From Moraxella bovis (GTDB taxonomy: Bacteria > Pseudomonadota > Gammaproteobacteria > Pseudomonadales > Moraxellaceae), in contig NZ_MUXV01000067.1 of the NCBI RefSeq assembly GCF_002014975.1, positions 1-17,944 of the forward strand: DNA of 17,944 bases, in the 5' to 3' direction. The position numbers were made by a program, and so were the translations under genes. The notes beneath the pieces were generated by a model that was given only the letters and a program-made list of their open reading frames with translations, had not been told where the DNA came from and searched no databases. Numbering within the stretch: the stretch's first letter is position 1; each line of letters begins with the position of its first letter. Of the stretch, positions 7,389-15,181 are shown in pieces.

Positions 7389-7482
7389 TTTTTTGTGATA
7401 AATGCGTGATTTTGGGTGGGGTATGTCAAAATGATAGGTATGGATAAGTAAATTATGTTTAGAATTATACACAAAAGCACAT

Positions 7483-7514
7483 AAAAAACCGCCTTTATCT
7501 GTATAAAAGCGGTT
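7483..7514 (-). terminator. Terminator at the end of the isc operon
   Basis: AACCGC (7487-7492) pairs with GCGGTT (7509-7514), extended by TTTAT/ATAAA after a single mismatch. On the minus strand it ends in TTTTTT. It lies 18 bases after the fdx stop, so the operon ends with fdx and has no iscX here. Confidence 0.85.
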
Positions 7515-7531
7515 GTTATTTGTAAATTTAA

Positions 7532-7873
7532 TCAATGATGCCCTTCCTTTGCATGATTTAAGGTATGTTTAGGGATATAGACGGTTAGGTTTTCGTCAGC
7601 GACCACACATTGGCACGATAGGCGAGAGTTGGGTTCTAGCCCCCACGCACGGTCAAGCAAGTCAGCTTCTATGTCGTCCATTTCTTCTAGGCTATCAAAA
7701 CCTTCACGGACAACCACATGGCACGTGGTACACGCCTTTGAGCAGTCGCAAGCGTGTTCAATGTTAATGCCGTGTTCGTGCAAGCCTTCAAGTAGGTTTT
7801 CGCCTTTGTTTAGCTCAACGGTTGCCCCTTCTGGACAGATTTCGTGGTGGGGAAGTACGGTTACAGTTACCAT
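7532..7873 (-). CDS. fdx: ISC-type [2Fe-2S] ferredoxin
   Basis: Adrenodoxin-like ferredoxin that supplies electrons for cluster assembly on IscU. The 113-residue protein carries the cluster ligands at Cys42, Cys48, Cys51 and Cys87 (ACDCSKACTTC and RLSCQC), the same numbering as Escherichia coli Fdx. It also has the family block VREGFDSLEE and the DRAWGLEPNSRLSCQ segment, and ends NHAKEGHH. Extra cysteines occur at 44 and 89. It is the last gene of the isc operon, 55 bases downstream of hscA, with a terminator directly after it. No clear Shine-Dalgarno is visible. Confidence 0.96.
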   Translation of the reverse strand: MVTVTVLPHHEICPEGATVELNKGENLLEGLHEHGINIEHACDCSKACTTCHVVVREGFDSLEEMDDIEADLLDRAWGLEPNSRLSCQCVVADENLTVYIPKHTLNHAKEGHH

Positions 7874-7928
7874 AATAGTTTTACTTAATTATTTAAAATC
7901 AATAGGTTGTAATTAGTAGGCTCGGCAA

Positions 7929-9800
7929 TTATTGCCAATCGCTTGCCTTAGTGCCAGCAAGTGCCTGTTTGACATTTTGGTTCATGATGACAGACGCAAA
8001 ATTATCCGACAAAGGCTTTAATTCGCTCACCGCCTTATCCAGCATTGCTTTATCATCGACAGTTTGGGCGGTGTCAATGGCGGATTTTACGGTGGTCATT
8101 TTTTCGTTTAATTTGGTTTTGTCGTCATCGCTTAAAAGCTCGCCAAATTCACCCAATGCCGATTGCAATGCCAAAATCTCACGCTCGGCTTCTACTTTGG
8201 CTTCGATAAGCATACGTTTTTCTTTATCGGCTTTGGCATGGATAAAACCTGCTTTTAGAAGCTCTTCTTGTTGCTCTTCGGTCAGCCCATAACTTGGCAC
8301 GACATCAATTTTACTGGCGACTTTGGTGGTTGTCTCCATTGCCGATACGGTAAGCTGACCGTTGGCATCAATGGCAAAGGTAACTTCCACACGGGCAAGC
8401 CCTGCTTTCATCGGTGGAATGCCCGTCAGCGTAAAATTCGCCAAAGTACGACAATCCGCCACGGTCTCACGCTCGCCTTGCACCACATGAATCACCATGC
8501 CCGTCTGAGCGTCCGTGTGCGTGGTAAAGGTCTGTCTGCGTGCCACAGGAATAGGGGTGTTGCGTGGAATGATGACTTCGGTCAGTCCGCCCATGGTTTC
8601 AAGCCCAAGCGATAGGGGCGTAACATCAAGCAGAAGCAGATTATCATCTTCTTTGTTGATGAGCTGATGAGCAAGCCTTGTCGCCCCAAGTGCCACGACT
8701 TCATCGGGATTGATAGAGCATAACGGTTCTTTATCAAAAAACGCCTGCACTGCATTTTGCACGATTGGCATACGAGTAGAACCTCCCACCAGCACCACAT
8801 CAACCAGCTCATGCTTGTCAAGGCGAGCGTCCGCCAACACCTGCTCACAGAGCTGTAAGCTACGGCGAATCACAGGTTCACAGATTTGGGCGAGTGTGTC
8901 TTGGTTTAGTAGGGTGCTAAATGGCACACCGTTAATCTCAATATCTACCGACACCGCTTGACGCTGTGAGAGTTTTTGTTTGTAGCTTTTGGCAAGGTTG
9001 GCAAGGGTGCTTTTTTGGGCGTTGTCCACGTCTTTGGGGTCATGTCCTGCCGATTTGATAAAAAAGTTGGCAATCAAGCGGTCAATGTCATCTCCGCCCA
9101 AAGCCGAATTTCCGCCTGTGGCCAAGACTTCAAACACTCCGTCTTTTAGGGATAGCACCGACACATCAAACGTCCCCCCGCCTAGGTCATAAATCAGATA
9201 AGTGCCTGTTTTGGCGGATTTGTCAAGCCCATAGGCAATGGCAGCGGCGGTTGGCTCATTTAAAAGGCGTAAGACATTGAGTCCAATGCTCACCCCTGCG
9301 TCTTTGGTGGCTTGGCGTTGGGCTTCGTCAAAATAGGCAGGCACGGTAATCACCGCCCCTTGTATGCTGTCAGGCGGTAGGCTTGCCTTGGCGTGGTTGT
9401 AGAGCTTGGCTAGGATATGGGCAGACGTTTCAACGGGCGATTTGTCGCCTTGTGCAGTAACGAACGCTGGCATGGCGTTGTCGCCCCCAACCAGCTCGTA
9501 AGGGTGGCTAAATTTAATATCGGCAAGCGAACGCCCCATAAAGCGTTTGGCAGAAATAATGGTATTTTGGGGGTCATTATAAGTCAAGGCGTGCTTGCCC
9601 ACAATGGGGGCGTCCGCCTTGTCGCCATAATAGACCACGCTCGGTAATAGGGGGCTGTCGCCAAAGGGCAACACGTCCGCCCGTCCTGAGCGTACCACGC
9701 CCACCAAAGAATGAGTCGTCCCTAAGTCTATGCCCAAGGCGTAGCGGTGCTCGTGGGGTTTGGCGGATTGGTTGGGTTCGCTGATTTGAAGTAGGGACAT
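7929..9800 (-). CDS. hscA: Hsp70-type chaperone HscA
   Basis: Specialised DnaK homologue that, with HscB, acts on IscU to promote release of its iron-sulfur cluster. The 623-residue length is typical of HscA. The ATPase domain shows GIDLGTTH (23-30), YDLGGGTFDVS and VLVGGSTRMP. The substrate-binding domain follows the linker at LLLLDVTPLSLG, and the lid is the helical C-terminus. The N-terminus is about 20 residues longer than in DnaK, as usual for HscA. It lies 136 bases downstream of hscB in the same operon; the start has no obvious Shine-Dalgarno. Its partner motif LPPVK is intact in IscU of this operon. Confidence 0.96.
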   Translation of the reverse strand: MSLLQISEPNQSAKPHEHRYALGIDLGTTHSLVGVVRSGRADVLPFGDSPLLPSVVYYGDKADAPIVGKHALTYNDPQNTIISAKRFMGRSLADIKFSHPYELVGGDNAMPAFVTAQGDKSPVETSAHILAKLYNHAKASLPPDSIQGAVITVPAYFDEAQRQATKDAGVSIGLNVLRLLNEPTAAAIAYGLDKSAKTGTYLIYDLGGGTFDVSVLSLKDGVFEVLATGGNSALGGDDIDRLIANFFIKSAGHDPKDVDNAQKSTLANLAKSYKQKLSQRQAVSVDIEINGVPFSTLLNQDTLAQICEPVIRRSLQLCEQVLADARLDKHELVDVVLVGGSTRMPIVQNAVQAFFDKEPLCSINPDEVVALGATRLAHQLINKEDDNLLLLDVTPLSLGLETMGGLTEVIIPRNTPIPVARRQTFTTHTDAQTGMVIHVVQGERETVADCRTLANFTLTGIPPMKAGLARVEVTFAIDANGQLTVSAMETTTKVASKIDVVPSYGLTEEQQEELLKAGFIHAKADKEKRMLIEAKVEAEREILALQSALGEFGELLSDDDKTKLNEKMTTVKSAIDTAQTVDDKAMLDKAVSELKPLSDNFASVIMNQNVKQALAGTKASDWQ

Positions 9801-9833
9801 GGTATTATGTATTTTATGGTTTACAGGTTGGCT

Positions 9834-9885
9834 AAAATTTTAACATGGTTTTACCTATTTGGGATAAATTGGGTGTTAAAATTTT
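9834..9885. repeat. Inverted repeat in the hscB-hscA gap
   Basis: AAAATTTTAAC (9834-9844) and GTTAAAATTTT (9875-9885) are perfect inverted copies 30 bases apart, in the 136-base spacer before hscA. The arms are almost purely A/T. It could lower read-through from hscB to hscA, or be chance in AT-rich DNA. Confidence 0.35.
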
Positions 9886-9936
9886 TGGCATTTTATGGGT
9901 TGTTTAAGTTTTTTGAATTTTTAAAATAATAAAAAA

Positions 9937-10479
9937 TCACACATATAAATCATCATCTTGCCCGTCATCTTGGCTTGATGATTTGGACAGAGCGTCCGTC
10001 ATGTCATCGTGCAATTTACCCAAAAAGCGTAATTTTTGGGCGATGATTTGGGCGGTTTGCCAGTCTTTTGCTTGATAAACGCTGTCAAAGTCGTCTGCCG
10101 TTTGGCTCATTAAGACATTGATATTGTTGGCAATTTGACTAATTGTATGTTTGTCATTGTCAAAAATGGCATCTTCTAACTCCATGCGATAGCTCATCAT
10201 CTGCATCAAAAACGGCTCATCGGCAATGGTTTTGTCCGAATTAAGTGCCACGCCTGATAATTCAAGCAAATAGACTGCACGGCTGTCATCACGGTTTAGG
10301 GTGTCAAAAGCGTGGTTAATCAAAGTGGTATTTTGCTCGGCTTGGGCGATATTGTCGGCATTGTCGGGGTGGTGCTGTTTTTGCAGGTGTAAAAAGGTCG
10401 CTTTTAGGGCGGATTTGTCAATGATAAACGCCACAGGTAGCCCAAACAATTCAAAAAAATGATTGGTTAATAACGCCAT
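9937..10479 (-). CDS. hscB: J-domain co-chaperone HscB
   Basis: DnaJ-type protein that delivers IscU to HscA and stimulates its ATPase. The 180-residue protein has an N-terminal J-domain with HPD at 37-39 (QKQHHPDNA) and the family segment FFELFGLP at the start. A helical HSCB_C domain that contacts IscU follows (DEPFLMQMMSYRMELEDA). The acidic tail, DGQDDDLYV, is a lineage-specific extension. The ATG lies 3 bases after the iscA stop, so the two are probably translationally coupled. Confidence 0.93.
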   Translation of the reverse strand: MALLTNHFFELFGLPVAFIIDKSALKATFLHLQKQHHPDNADNIAQAEQNTTLINHAFDTLNRDDSRAVYLLELSGVALNSDKTIADEPFLMQMMSYRMELEDAIFDNDKHTISQIANNINVLMSQTADDFDSVYQAKDWQTAQIIAQKLRFLGKLHDDMTDALSKSSSQDDGQDDDLYV

Positions 10480-10482
10480 AAG

Positions 10483-10803
10483 TTACACCGTAAAGGATTC
10501 GCCACAACCGCATTCGCCTGTTTGGTTGGGGTTGGTAAATTTAAAGCCAGAATTTAGCCCTTCGGTAACGTAATCCATTTGTAAGCCGTCCAGATAGACA
10601 AGGCTTTTTGGATCAACGAACACACCCACGCCGTCATTATCAAAACGCTCATCAGTGTCGTTTGGCTCGTCCACAAATTCAAGCACATAGGCAAGACCTG
10701 AACACCCCGCCGTTCGTACGCCCACACGAATGCCCACACCGCTTCCACGATTTGCCAAAAAGTCTTTGACGTGCGTTATCGCTCGGTCTGTTAGAGTAAT
10801 CAT
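10483..10803 (-). CDS. iscA: Iron-sulfur cluster carrier IscA
   Basis: A-type carrier that transfers [2Fe-2S] or [4Fe-4S] clusters to target proteins. The 106-residue protein has the three conserved cysteines at 34 (AGCSG), 98 and 100 (ECGCG), and starts [15 protein letters not shown] as in IscA proteins. AGGAA about 7 bases before the ATG supports the start. It is separated from iscU by an unusually long 163-base gap containing a hairpin-forming repeat, and is nearly joined to hscB. Confidence 0.95.
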   Translation of the reverse strand: MITLTDRAITHVKDFLANRGSGVGIRVGVRTAGCSGLAYVLEFVDEPNDTDERFDNDGVGVFVDPKSLVYLDGLQMDYVTEGLNSGFKFTNPNQTGECGCGESFTV

Positions 10804-10888
10804 AAGTCTTTCCTATTTTTACAATTTTTTACAAATTATTGATTTTTATAGGTAAATTTGCCTTATTTGACTTTAAATTTTATTTTAA

Positions 10889-10915
10889 AATTCGTAGGGG
10901 CGAATTATATCCGCC
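10889..10915. repeat. Small palindromic repeat-like element between iscU and iscA
   Basis: AATTCG (10889-10894) pairs with CGAATT (10901-10906), and overlapping it GGCGAAT (10899-10905) pairs with ATCCGCC (10909-10915) with one mismatch. The alternating stems around GTAGGGGCGAATTATATCCGCC resemble degenerate dispersed palindromes seen between genes in many bacteria. It is located where it could tune iscU versus iscA expression. Confidence 0.4.
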
Positions 10916-10966
10916 AGTACAAAATACCAATAAAAAGCCAATTTGGACTATTTAACAGAATTAAGA

Positions 10967-11353
10967 TTAAGCAATTGCCGATTTGGCTTGATAATCTTCA
11001 ATCGCCGCCTTAATCGCATCTTCTGCCAATACAGAGCAATGCACCTTGACAGGAGGCAATGCCAATTCTTTGGCAATGTCAAGATTTTTGATGGCACGGG
11101 CTTCGTCAATGGTTTTGCCTTTGAGCCATTCGGTAACGAGTGAGCTTGAGGCAATTGCTGAGCCACAGCCATAAGTTTTGAATTTGGCGTCTTCGATGAT
11201 GCCATCATCACCGACTTGAATTTGCAAACGCATCACATCGCCACAGGCGGGGGCTCCCACCATACCTGTGCCAACATTTTTGGCGTTTTTGTCTAGGTTG
11301 CCCACATTGCGGGGGTTTTCATAATGGTCAATGACCTTGTCTGAGTATGCCAT
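10967..11353 (-). CDS. iscU: Iron-sulfur cluster scaffold IscU
   Basis: Scaffold on which [2Fe-2S] clusters are assembled from IscS-derived sulfur. From the ATG at 11353 it is 128 residues and starts MAYSDKVIDHYENPRNVG, the standard IscU N-terminus; GGAG lies 6 bases upstream. The frame is open seven codons further to 11374, but that extension is not family-like. Cluster ligands are present: Cys37 and Asp39 (PACGD), Cys63 (YGCGSA), His105 and Cys106. LPPVK at 99-103 is the HscA recognition motif. Normally iscU follows iscS directly; here about 1.8 kb and three ORFs intervene. Confidence 0.97.
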   Translation of the reverse strand: MAYSDKVIDHYENPRNVGNLDKNAKNVGTGMVGAPACGDVMRLQIQVGDDGIIEDAKFKTYGCGSAIASSSLVTEWLKGKTIDEARAIKNLDIAKELALPPVKVHCSVLAEDAIKAAIEDYQAKSAIA

Positions 11354-11398
11354 AATGGTCTCCGTTGCTAGCAATTATTTGCTTGGCTTTTAAAGTGG

Positions 11399-12091
11399 TT
11401 AATCTTGCATTTTCAACCAATCAGCTGTTGGGTTGATTTTACCATGCCAATTGATATAAGTGGGTTTTGTTAAATCATTTTGCTTGCTTTCAAGCACATC
11501 AAAGTAAAATTCATCAGATTGACCTGAGCAATAACGGTGCAATCTTTTAAAATTCATATCATCATTCTTAACTGTGTTTAAATCAACATGATAAGAATTT
11601 TGAAAAAAATCAACATCATCAGAATAACTGTCTTTTGAACCTACTTTACCATTTTTAATAATAAAGGTAGGCTGATTATCCAAAAAGTATTCATTGATTT
11701 CATGTCGTGAAACACCCATAAGCCCATCATTATATAGCAAAGTAATATTGGGATACTTAAAAGCATTTAAATCAAAACGGGCAATGGTCCTTTTGCTGTC
11801 TTGGTTTTTGGCAGCAAATAAATATCGGCTATTATTGGGAATGATGATTTCGTCATGGTGTTTATTATAATCAAACAATGCCATTTGGGTGGGTGTTTCT
11901 TGATTTGAAAAACCCAAATAGACCTGTTTTCTATAAAAGAATAAATCAGGCAATTTCAACCGTCTTTGGCGATCATTTAGGTCTTGCTGACATTCATCAA
12001 AAGATTTATCATTGGTAATATAAAATGGCTTATCATTGTCATGAAGTGTAATATTTATACCAGTTTTGTCCTTGTTAAATTCATTGACCAT
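11399..12091 (-). CDS. Unknown protein; probable C-terminal part of a split secreted protein
   Basis: I do not recognise this 230-residue frame. It has no signal peptide, is rich in Asp, Asn, Tyr and Phe, and looks beta-rich (VYLGFSNQ, TFIIKNGKVG). It has two cysteines (DECQQ, RYCSGQ). It starts inside the last codons of the upstream secreted ORF: the bases ATGGTCAATGA contain this ATG and the other frame's stop, and a stop codon in this frame lies directly before the ATG. Together the two frames would give one secreted protein of roughly 310 residues if one extra A in the AAA at about 12091-12093 were removed (reading LLMVNEF). The DNA is visibly more AT-rich than iscS and iscU around it. 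It could be a frameshifted gene or a translationally coupled pair. Confidence 0.55.
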   Translation of the reverse strand: MVNEFNKDKTGINITLHDNDKPFYITNDKSFDECQQDLNDRQRRLKLPDLFFYRKQVYLGFSNQETPTQMALFDYNKHHDEIIIPNNSRYLFAAKNQDSKRTIARFDLNAFKYPNITLLYNDGLMGVSRHEINEYFLDNQPTFIIKNGKVGSKDSYSDDVDFFQNSYHVDLNTVKNDDMNFKRLHRYCSGQSDEFYFDVLESKQNDLTKPTYINWHGKINPTADWLKMQD

Positions 12092-12335
12092 TTAACAAAA
12101 TAATACTACCCATTGCACCAAGCGAATAACAATAAGCACCGTCAGAATACAAAAAATTGCTTCTAGAAGAACCTTCCATACCGTTTTCGCCAACAGTCCA
12201 TAATGATAAATTTGGATTATTGGGTGCATAAATCGGTAAATTTGCTTGTGTTATGCCGATAGGTAGTTCATCTGCCAATGCAATATTGGCAAATAAACCC
12301 ATAATTAAGACGACAATCGTTTTATGCATCATCAT
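12081..12335 (-). CDS. Short secreted ORF; probable N-terminal part of a split protein
   Basis: This 84-residue frame starts with three Met codons and a clear Sec signal peptide (HKTIVVLIMGLFANIALA, cleavage before DELPIG at about 22). Only about 60 mature residues follow, ending GSIILLNGQ. I do not recognise it. It overlaps the 11399-12091 frame by 11 bases and is best read with it as one interrupted gene: this part has the export signal, the other has most of the length. It begins 66 bases after the stop of the binding-protein gene, with no terminator between, so it should be on the isc transcript. Confidence 0.5.
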   Translation of the reverse strand: MMMHKTIVVLIMGLFANIALADELPIGITQANLPIYAPNNPNLSLWTVGENGMEGSSRSNFLYSDGAYCYSLGAMGSIILLNGQ

Positions 12336-12401
12336 TTATTCATCGTAATTGTGTCGTTTATCAAAACCGCATTGATTAAAATTACACTTTATCCAATGGG
12401 G

Positions 12402-13157
12402 TTATTGCCGCCATTTTTGTTTGATTTTATTAAGTTCGCCTGTTTGTTTAAGTGTGGCAAGTCCGTCATTGATTTGTTGTATCAAGGCAGGATTTTTGGC
12501 AATACCAAAAACAAGCCGTGAATTTTTTGGGTCGTCTGAATTAGGTAATTCTTGCACCACAAAACGGTAATTTTGTAGCATAGGTTCGTGCTTGATATAA
12601 TAACGCAGTGCCGTGCAATCACCCATGGCTAGATTTGCTTGATTATCACCAACCATTTTTAGGGCGGTTTGTTGGGTTGGGGCTTCTACAAATTGGCTAG
12701 GTTTGATACCTGCTTCTTGTAGATTATTGGTAATCTCGCCTTCAAACACTACCGCCATAGAACGACCTTGCCAGTTGTTTAGATAGGCTGGGTTGGTCGT
12801 TGCCATACAGTCAAGCGATTGCATATAGCTGTCGCTTGGGGTGGCTAGCTTGTCATCAACATCAACGACCGCCATGCCGTTTAGGGCAAGTTTGGCATTG
12901 TGCTTGGTCATGTCATCAAAGAGTGTTTCCCATGTGCTAGGCACAAAACGCACATCAAAGCCTTGATTCTTGGCAATGGTGGTCAAAATGTCGACTTCCA
13001 AACCGACAATGTTTCCGTTCTCGTCCTTATAAATATAAGGCATATAATCCAAATCAGACACCACATCATAGGTCAAAGTAGGGGCTTGGGTTGGGGCATG
13101 CGTGGCACACCCTGCCAAAATACCTGCCAACAATGCGGTCAATGCCAAACGTTTCAT
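12402..13157 (-). CDS. Family 3 solute-binding lipoprotein-like, inside the isc operon
   Basis: A 251-residue protein with lipobox LAGC (Cys17) and a full family 3 binding fold (DLDYMPYIYKDENGN near the start; GELNKIKQKW at the end). It is similar to the protein at 5023-5910 in segments such as KDENGN and the second-lobe ALRYYIKH. The usual Arg of the first lobe (TxER in relatives, NDER in the paralogue) is replaced: the aligned segment reads VVDVDDKLA (97-105). The second-lobe Asp (D180) is kept. Two cysteines in the mature domain (C117, C181) could form a disulfide. The ATG is 12 bases after the iscS stop with GGAAAG between, so it is co-translated in the isc operon. No permease or ATPase adjoins it. 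It may bind something other than a standard amino acid, or act as a sensor-like lipoprotein. Confidence 0.82.
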   Translation of the reverse strand: MKRLALTALLAGILAGCATHAPTQAPTLTYDVVSDLDYMPYIYKDENGNIVGLEVDILTTIAKNQGFDVRFVPSTWETLFDDMTKHNAKLALNGMAVVDVDDKLATPSDSYMQSLDCMATTNPAYLNNWQGRSMAVVFEGEITNNLQEAGIKPSQFVEAPTQQTALKMVGDNQANLAMGDCTALRYYIKHEPMLQNYRFVVQELPNSDDPKNSRLVFGIAKNPALIQQINDGLATLKQTGELNKIKQKWRQ

Positions 13158-13169
13158 ATCATCTTTCCA

Positions 13170-14393
13170 TTAATGCTCTTGCCATTCAACCTTACTAAAA
13201 TCCACCCCTTCTTTAAACATATCCCATAGGGGTGACAGCTCACGAAGTTTGTTTACCGCATCGGTGATTTGGGCAAGCACACGGTCAATGTCTTCATCGG
13301 TGGTATAGCGACCGATACTAAAACGAATGGACGAGTGAGCCAGTTCATCAGGGCGTCCGATTGCTCTTAGCACATAGGAGGGTTCTAAGGTTGCTGACGT
13401 ACACGCCGAACCAGACGACACCGCCAAATCTTTTAGGCTCATCATTAGGCTCTCGCCTTCGATGAAGTTAAAGCTCACGTTTAGGATATTGGGAATGCCA
13501 TGCTCAAAACTGCCGTTCAAATAAATCTCTTCAATGCCTTGCAAGCCATTCCACAGCTTATCACGCAGGCGAGTGATGTGGGCGTGGTCTTCATCAAAAC
13601 GAGCAACCGACAAGGCAAACGCCTCGCCCATGCCAACAATCTGATGAGTAGCAAGCGTACCAGAACGCATACCACGTTCATGCCCACCGCCATGCTGTTC
13701 GGCTTTGATACGCACACGGGGCTTACGGCGAACATACAACGCACCAATCCCCTTAGGACCGTAGATTTTGTGTCCTGAAAAGCTCATCAAATCAACTTTT
13801 AGCTCTTCTAGGTTAATCTTGATTTTGCCAACGGCTTGGGCAGCGTCCACATGGAACAATACACCCTTAGCACGGGTAATCTCGCCAATCTTGGCAATGT
13901 CTGTTACCGTGCCAAGCTCGTTGTTTACCGCCATAAGGCTGACCAAAATCGTATCGGGGCGAATGGCTTCTTCTACCTGCTCGGGCGTGATAATCCCTGT
14001 GGCTTCTTGGGGGATAAGATAGGTAACTTCAAAGCCTTCTTCTTCTAATTGACGGCAGGTATCTAAGATTGCTTTGTGTTCAATCTTTGATGTGATGATG
14101 TGCTTGCCTTTTTGATGATAAAAATGAGCCACACCTTTTAGGGCTAAGTTGTCCGACTCGGTCGCCCCACTGGTAAACACAATCTCACGGGGATCGGCAC
14201 CGACCGTCTCGGCAATCTGCAAACGGGCATTTTCTACCGCTTCTTCGGCTTGCCAACCAAAGCCGTGCGAGCGACTGGCAGGGTTACCAAAAATCCCGTC
14301 AAAGGTCATGTATTTGACCATTTTGTCGGCGACTTCTTGGGTGACTGGCGTGGTGGCGGCATAATCTAAATAAATAAGTGATGACTGGCTCAT
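13170..14393 (-). CDS. iscS: Cysteine desulfurase IscS
   Basis: Pyridoxal-phosphate enzyme that takes sulfur from cysteine as a persulfide and passes it to IscU and tRNA-thiolation partners. The 407-residue protein has [10 protein letters not shown] at the start, HKAIL with the cofactor-stacking His106, the PLP lysine K209 in [12 protein letters not shown], and the active-site Cys331 in SSGSACTSA. The C-terminus, KVEWQEH, is typical of group I IscS that binds IscU. Its ATG overlaps the iscR stop (ATGA), so the two are translationally coupled. The next gene is not iscU but the lipoprotein at 13157. Confidence 0.97.
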   Translation of the reverse strand: MSQSSLIYLDYAATTPVTQEVADKMVKYMTFDGIFGNPASRSHGFGWQAEEAVENARLQIAETVGADPREIVFTSGATESDNLALKGVAHFYHQKGKHIITSKIEHKAILDTCRQLEEEGFEVTYLIPQEATGIITPEQVEEAIRPDTILVSLMAVNNELGTVTDIAKIGEITRAKGVLFHVDAAQAVGKIKINLEELKVDLMSFSGHKIYGPKGIGALYVRRKPRVRIKAEQHGGGHERGMRSGTLATHQIVGMGEAFALSVARFDEDHAHITRLRDKLWNGLQGIEEIYLNGSFEHGIPNILNVSFNFIEGESLMMSLKDLAVSSGSACTSATLEPSYVLRAIGRPDELAHSSIRFSIGRYTTDEDIDRVLAQITDAVNKLRELSPLWDMFKEGVDFSKVEWQEH

Positions 14394-14899
14394 GCTGGAT
14401 TGACCCCTAAGTTAATTGTATTGATTGAATTGGTTTTGTCGTTTTTCTCGCCAGAGATTTTTTGTTGTTGGCGGTCGGCGATGTACCCTGTGTGCTTGGA
14501 TTCTAAAAGTTGGGCTAGGGTAACATTGCTCAGATAGGCTTCGATGTGGTTGGATAAATCATGCCACAGGTCGTGCGTTAGGCACATCTCGCCATCTCGG
14601 CAGTCACCCTTGCCACCGCACTGCATGGCGTTAATGGACTCATCGACGGCGGTGATGATGCTCATGATGTCAATCTCGTCTAAGGGTTTGGCAAGATGAT
14701 AACCGCCAGACGCCCCACGAGTACTGCTGACCAAGCCTTTTTTGCGTAGCTTTGAGAAAAGTTGTTCAAGATAAGAGATGGAGATGGATTGACGCTTTGC
14801 AATGTCAGACAAGGACACCGCCCCTTGATGGCGAATTTCTTGTACCGCCAAATCAAGTAGGGCAGTTACTGCATAGCGTCCACGAGTTGTCAATCGCAT
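14390..14899 (-). CDS. iscR: Rrf2-family iron-sulfur regulator IscR
   Basis: Transcription factor that binds a [2Fe-2S] cluster and, when loaded, represses the isc operon. The 169-residue protein has an N-terminal winged helix ([18 protein letters not shown]; the recognition region has [18 protein letters not shown], then RGASGGY). Cluster ligands are Cys94, Cys100, Cys106 and His109, the same spacing as in E. coli IscR. The C-terminal 30 residues are polar and variable. The promoter at 14972-15000 overlaps a likely IscR operator. Coupled to iscS through an ATGA overlap. Confidence 0.96.
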   Translation of the reverse strand: MRLTTRGRYAVTALLDLAVQEIRHQGAVSLSDIAKRQSISISYLEQLFSKLRKKGLVSSTRGASGGYHLAKPLDEIDIMSIITAVDESINAMQCGGKGDCRDGEMCLTHDLWHDLSNHIEAYLSNVTLAQLLESKHTGYIADRQQQKISGEKNDKTNSINTINLGVNPA

Positions 14900-14917
14900 A
14901 ATATGGTTTCCAAATTG

Positions 14918-14949
14918 CCTAGCCTAACGTTGATGGCAACTAAGCTAGG
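14918..14949 (-). promoter_or_regulatory. Hairpin in the iscR leader
   Basis: CCTAGC (14918-14923) pairs with GCTAGG (14944-14949), and GTTG (14929-14932) with CAAC (14937-14940) inside. It falls wholly within the predicted leader of about 65 bases between the start of transcription and the iscR ATG. No T-run follows, so it is not a terminator. Confidence 0.5.
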
Positions 14950-14971
14950 CGTGGGTAGATAATATGTGACT

Positions 14972-15000
14972 ATTATAATAATTCCTAGTAATCCAGTCAA
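14972..15000 (-). promoter_or_regulatory. isc operon promoter
   Basis: On the minus strand TTGACT (15000-14995, 5 of 6) is followed by exactly 17 bases and a perfect TATAAT (14977-14972). It is 73 bases before the iscR ATG and is the best promoter in the window. Confidence 0.85.
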
Positions 15001-15003
15001 GAT
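14979..15003 (-). promoter_or_regulatory. Probable IscR binding site over the isc promoter
   Basis: The minus strand reads ATCTTGACTGGATTACTAGG, then AATTA. The CTTGACT ... ACTAGG arrangement resembles type 1 IscR operators of iscR promoters in gammaproteobacteria, with the left half well conserved. It covers the -35 box and most of the spacer, as expected for autorepression. Confidence 0.6.
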
Positions 15004-15079
15004 TATTTTTTATCAAAGTAATTGATTTTTGCCATTGATAAAATTCATCATAAATTTATCTTTTGAATTACTTGTCAAA

Positions 15080-15181
15080 TATAGGGCGTGCCTGCCTTTG
15101 GTATTTACAATGAAAGATCTATTTCAAGCGTTAAGTTTTCACTACATCTTTTTAAAATGTTGTCAATGGTAGGCATGCCCC
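15080..15181. repeat. About 100-base element with imperfect terminal inverted repeats
   Basis: The left end (15084-15096, GGGCGTGCCTGCC) and the reverse complement of the right end (GGGCATGCCTACC, 15168-15180) match at 11 of 13 positions. The first 32 bases (15080-15111) recur at 16883-16914 with 5 differences, all transitions. It encodes nothing. The structure fits a small non-autonomous mobile element or a decayed insertion-sequence end; no target duplication is evident. Confidence 0.5.

Noticed and set aside
7344..7535. 63-codon minus-strand ORF between fdx and the 388-residue gene
   Set aside because: It spans the isc terminator hairpin and the promoter of the next gene, and the protein is low-quality and His/Asn/Lys-rich with no ribosome site.
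7929..9800. hscA as the general chaperone dnaK
   Set aside because: Position between hscB and fdx, the extended N-terminus and the 623-residue length fit HscA.
12324..12521. 65-codon plus-strand ORF
   Set aside because: It is antisense to the 3' end of the binding-protein gene and the start of the secreted orphan, with no ribosome site or family signal.
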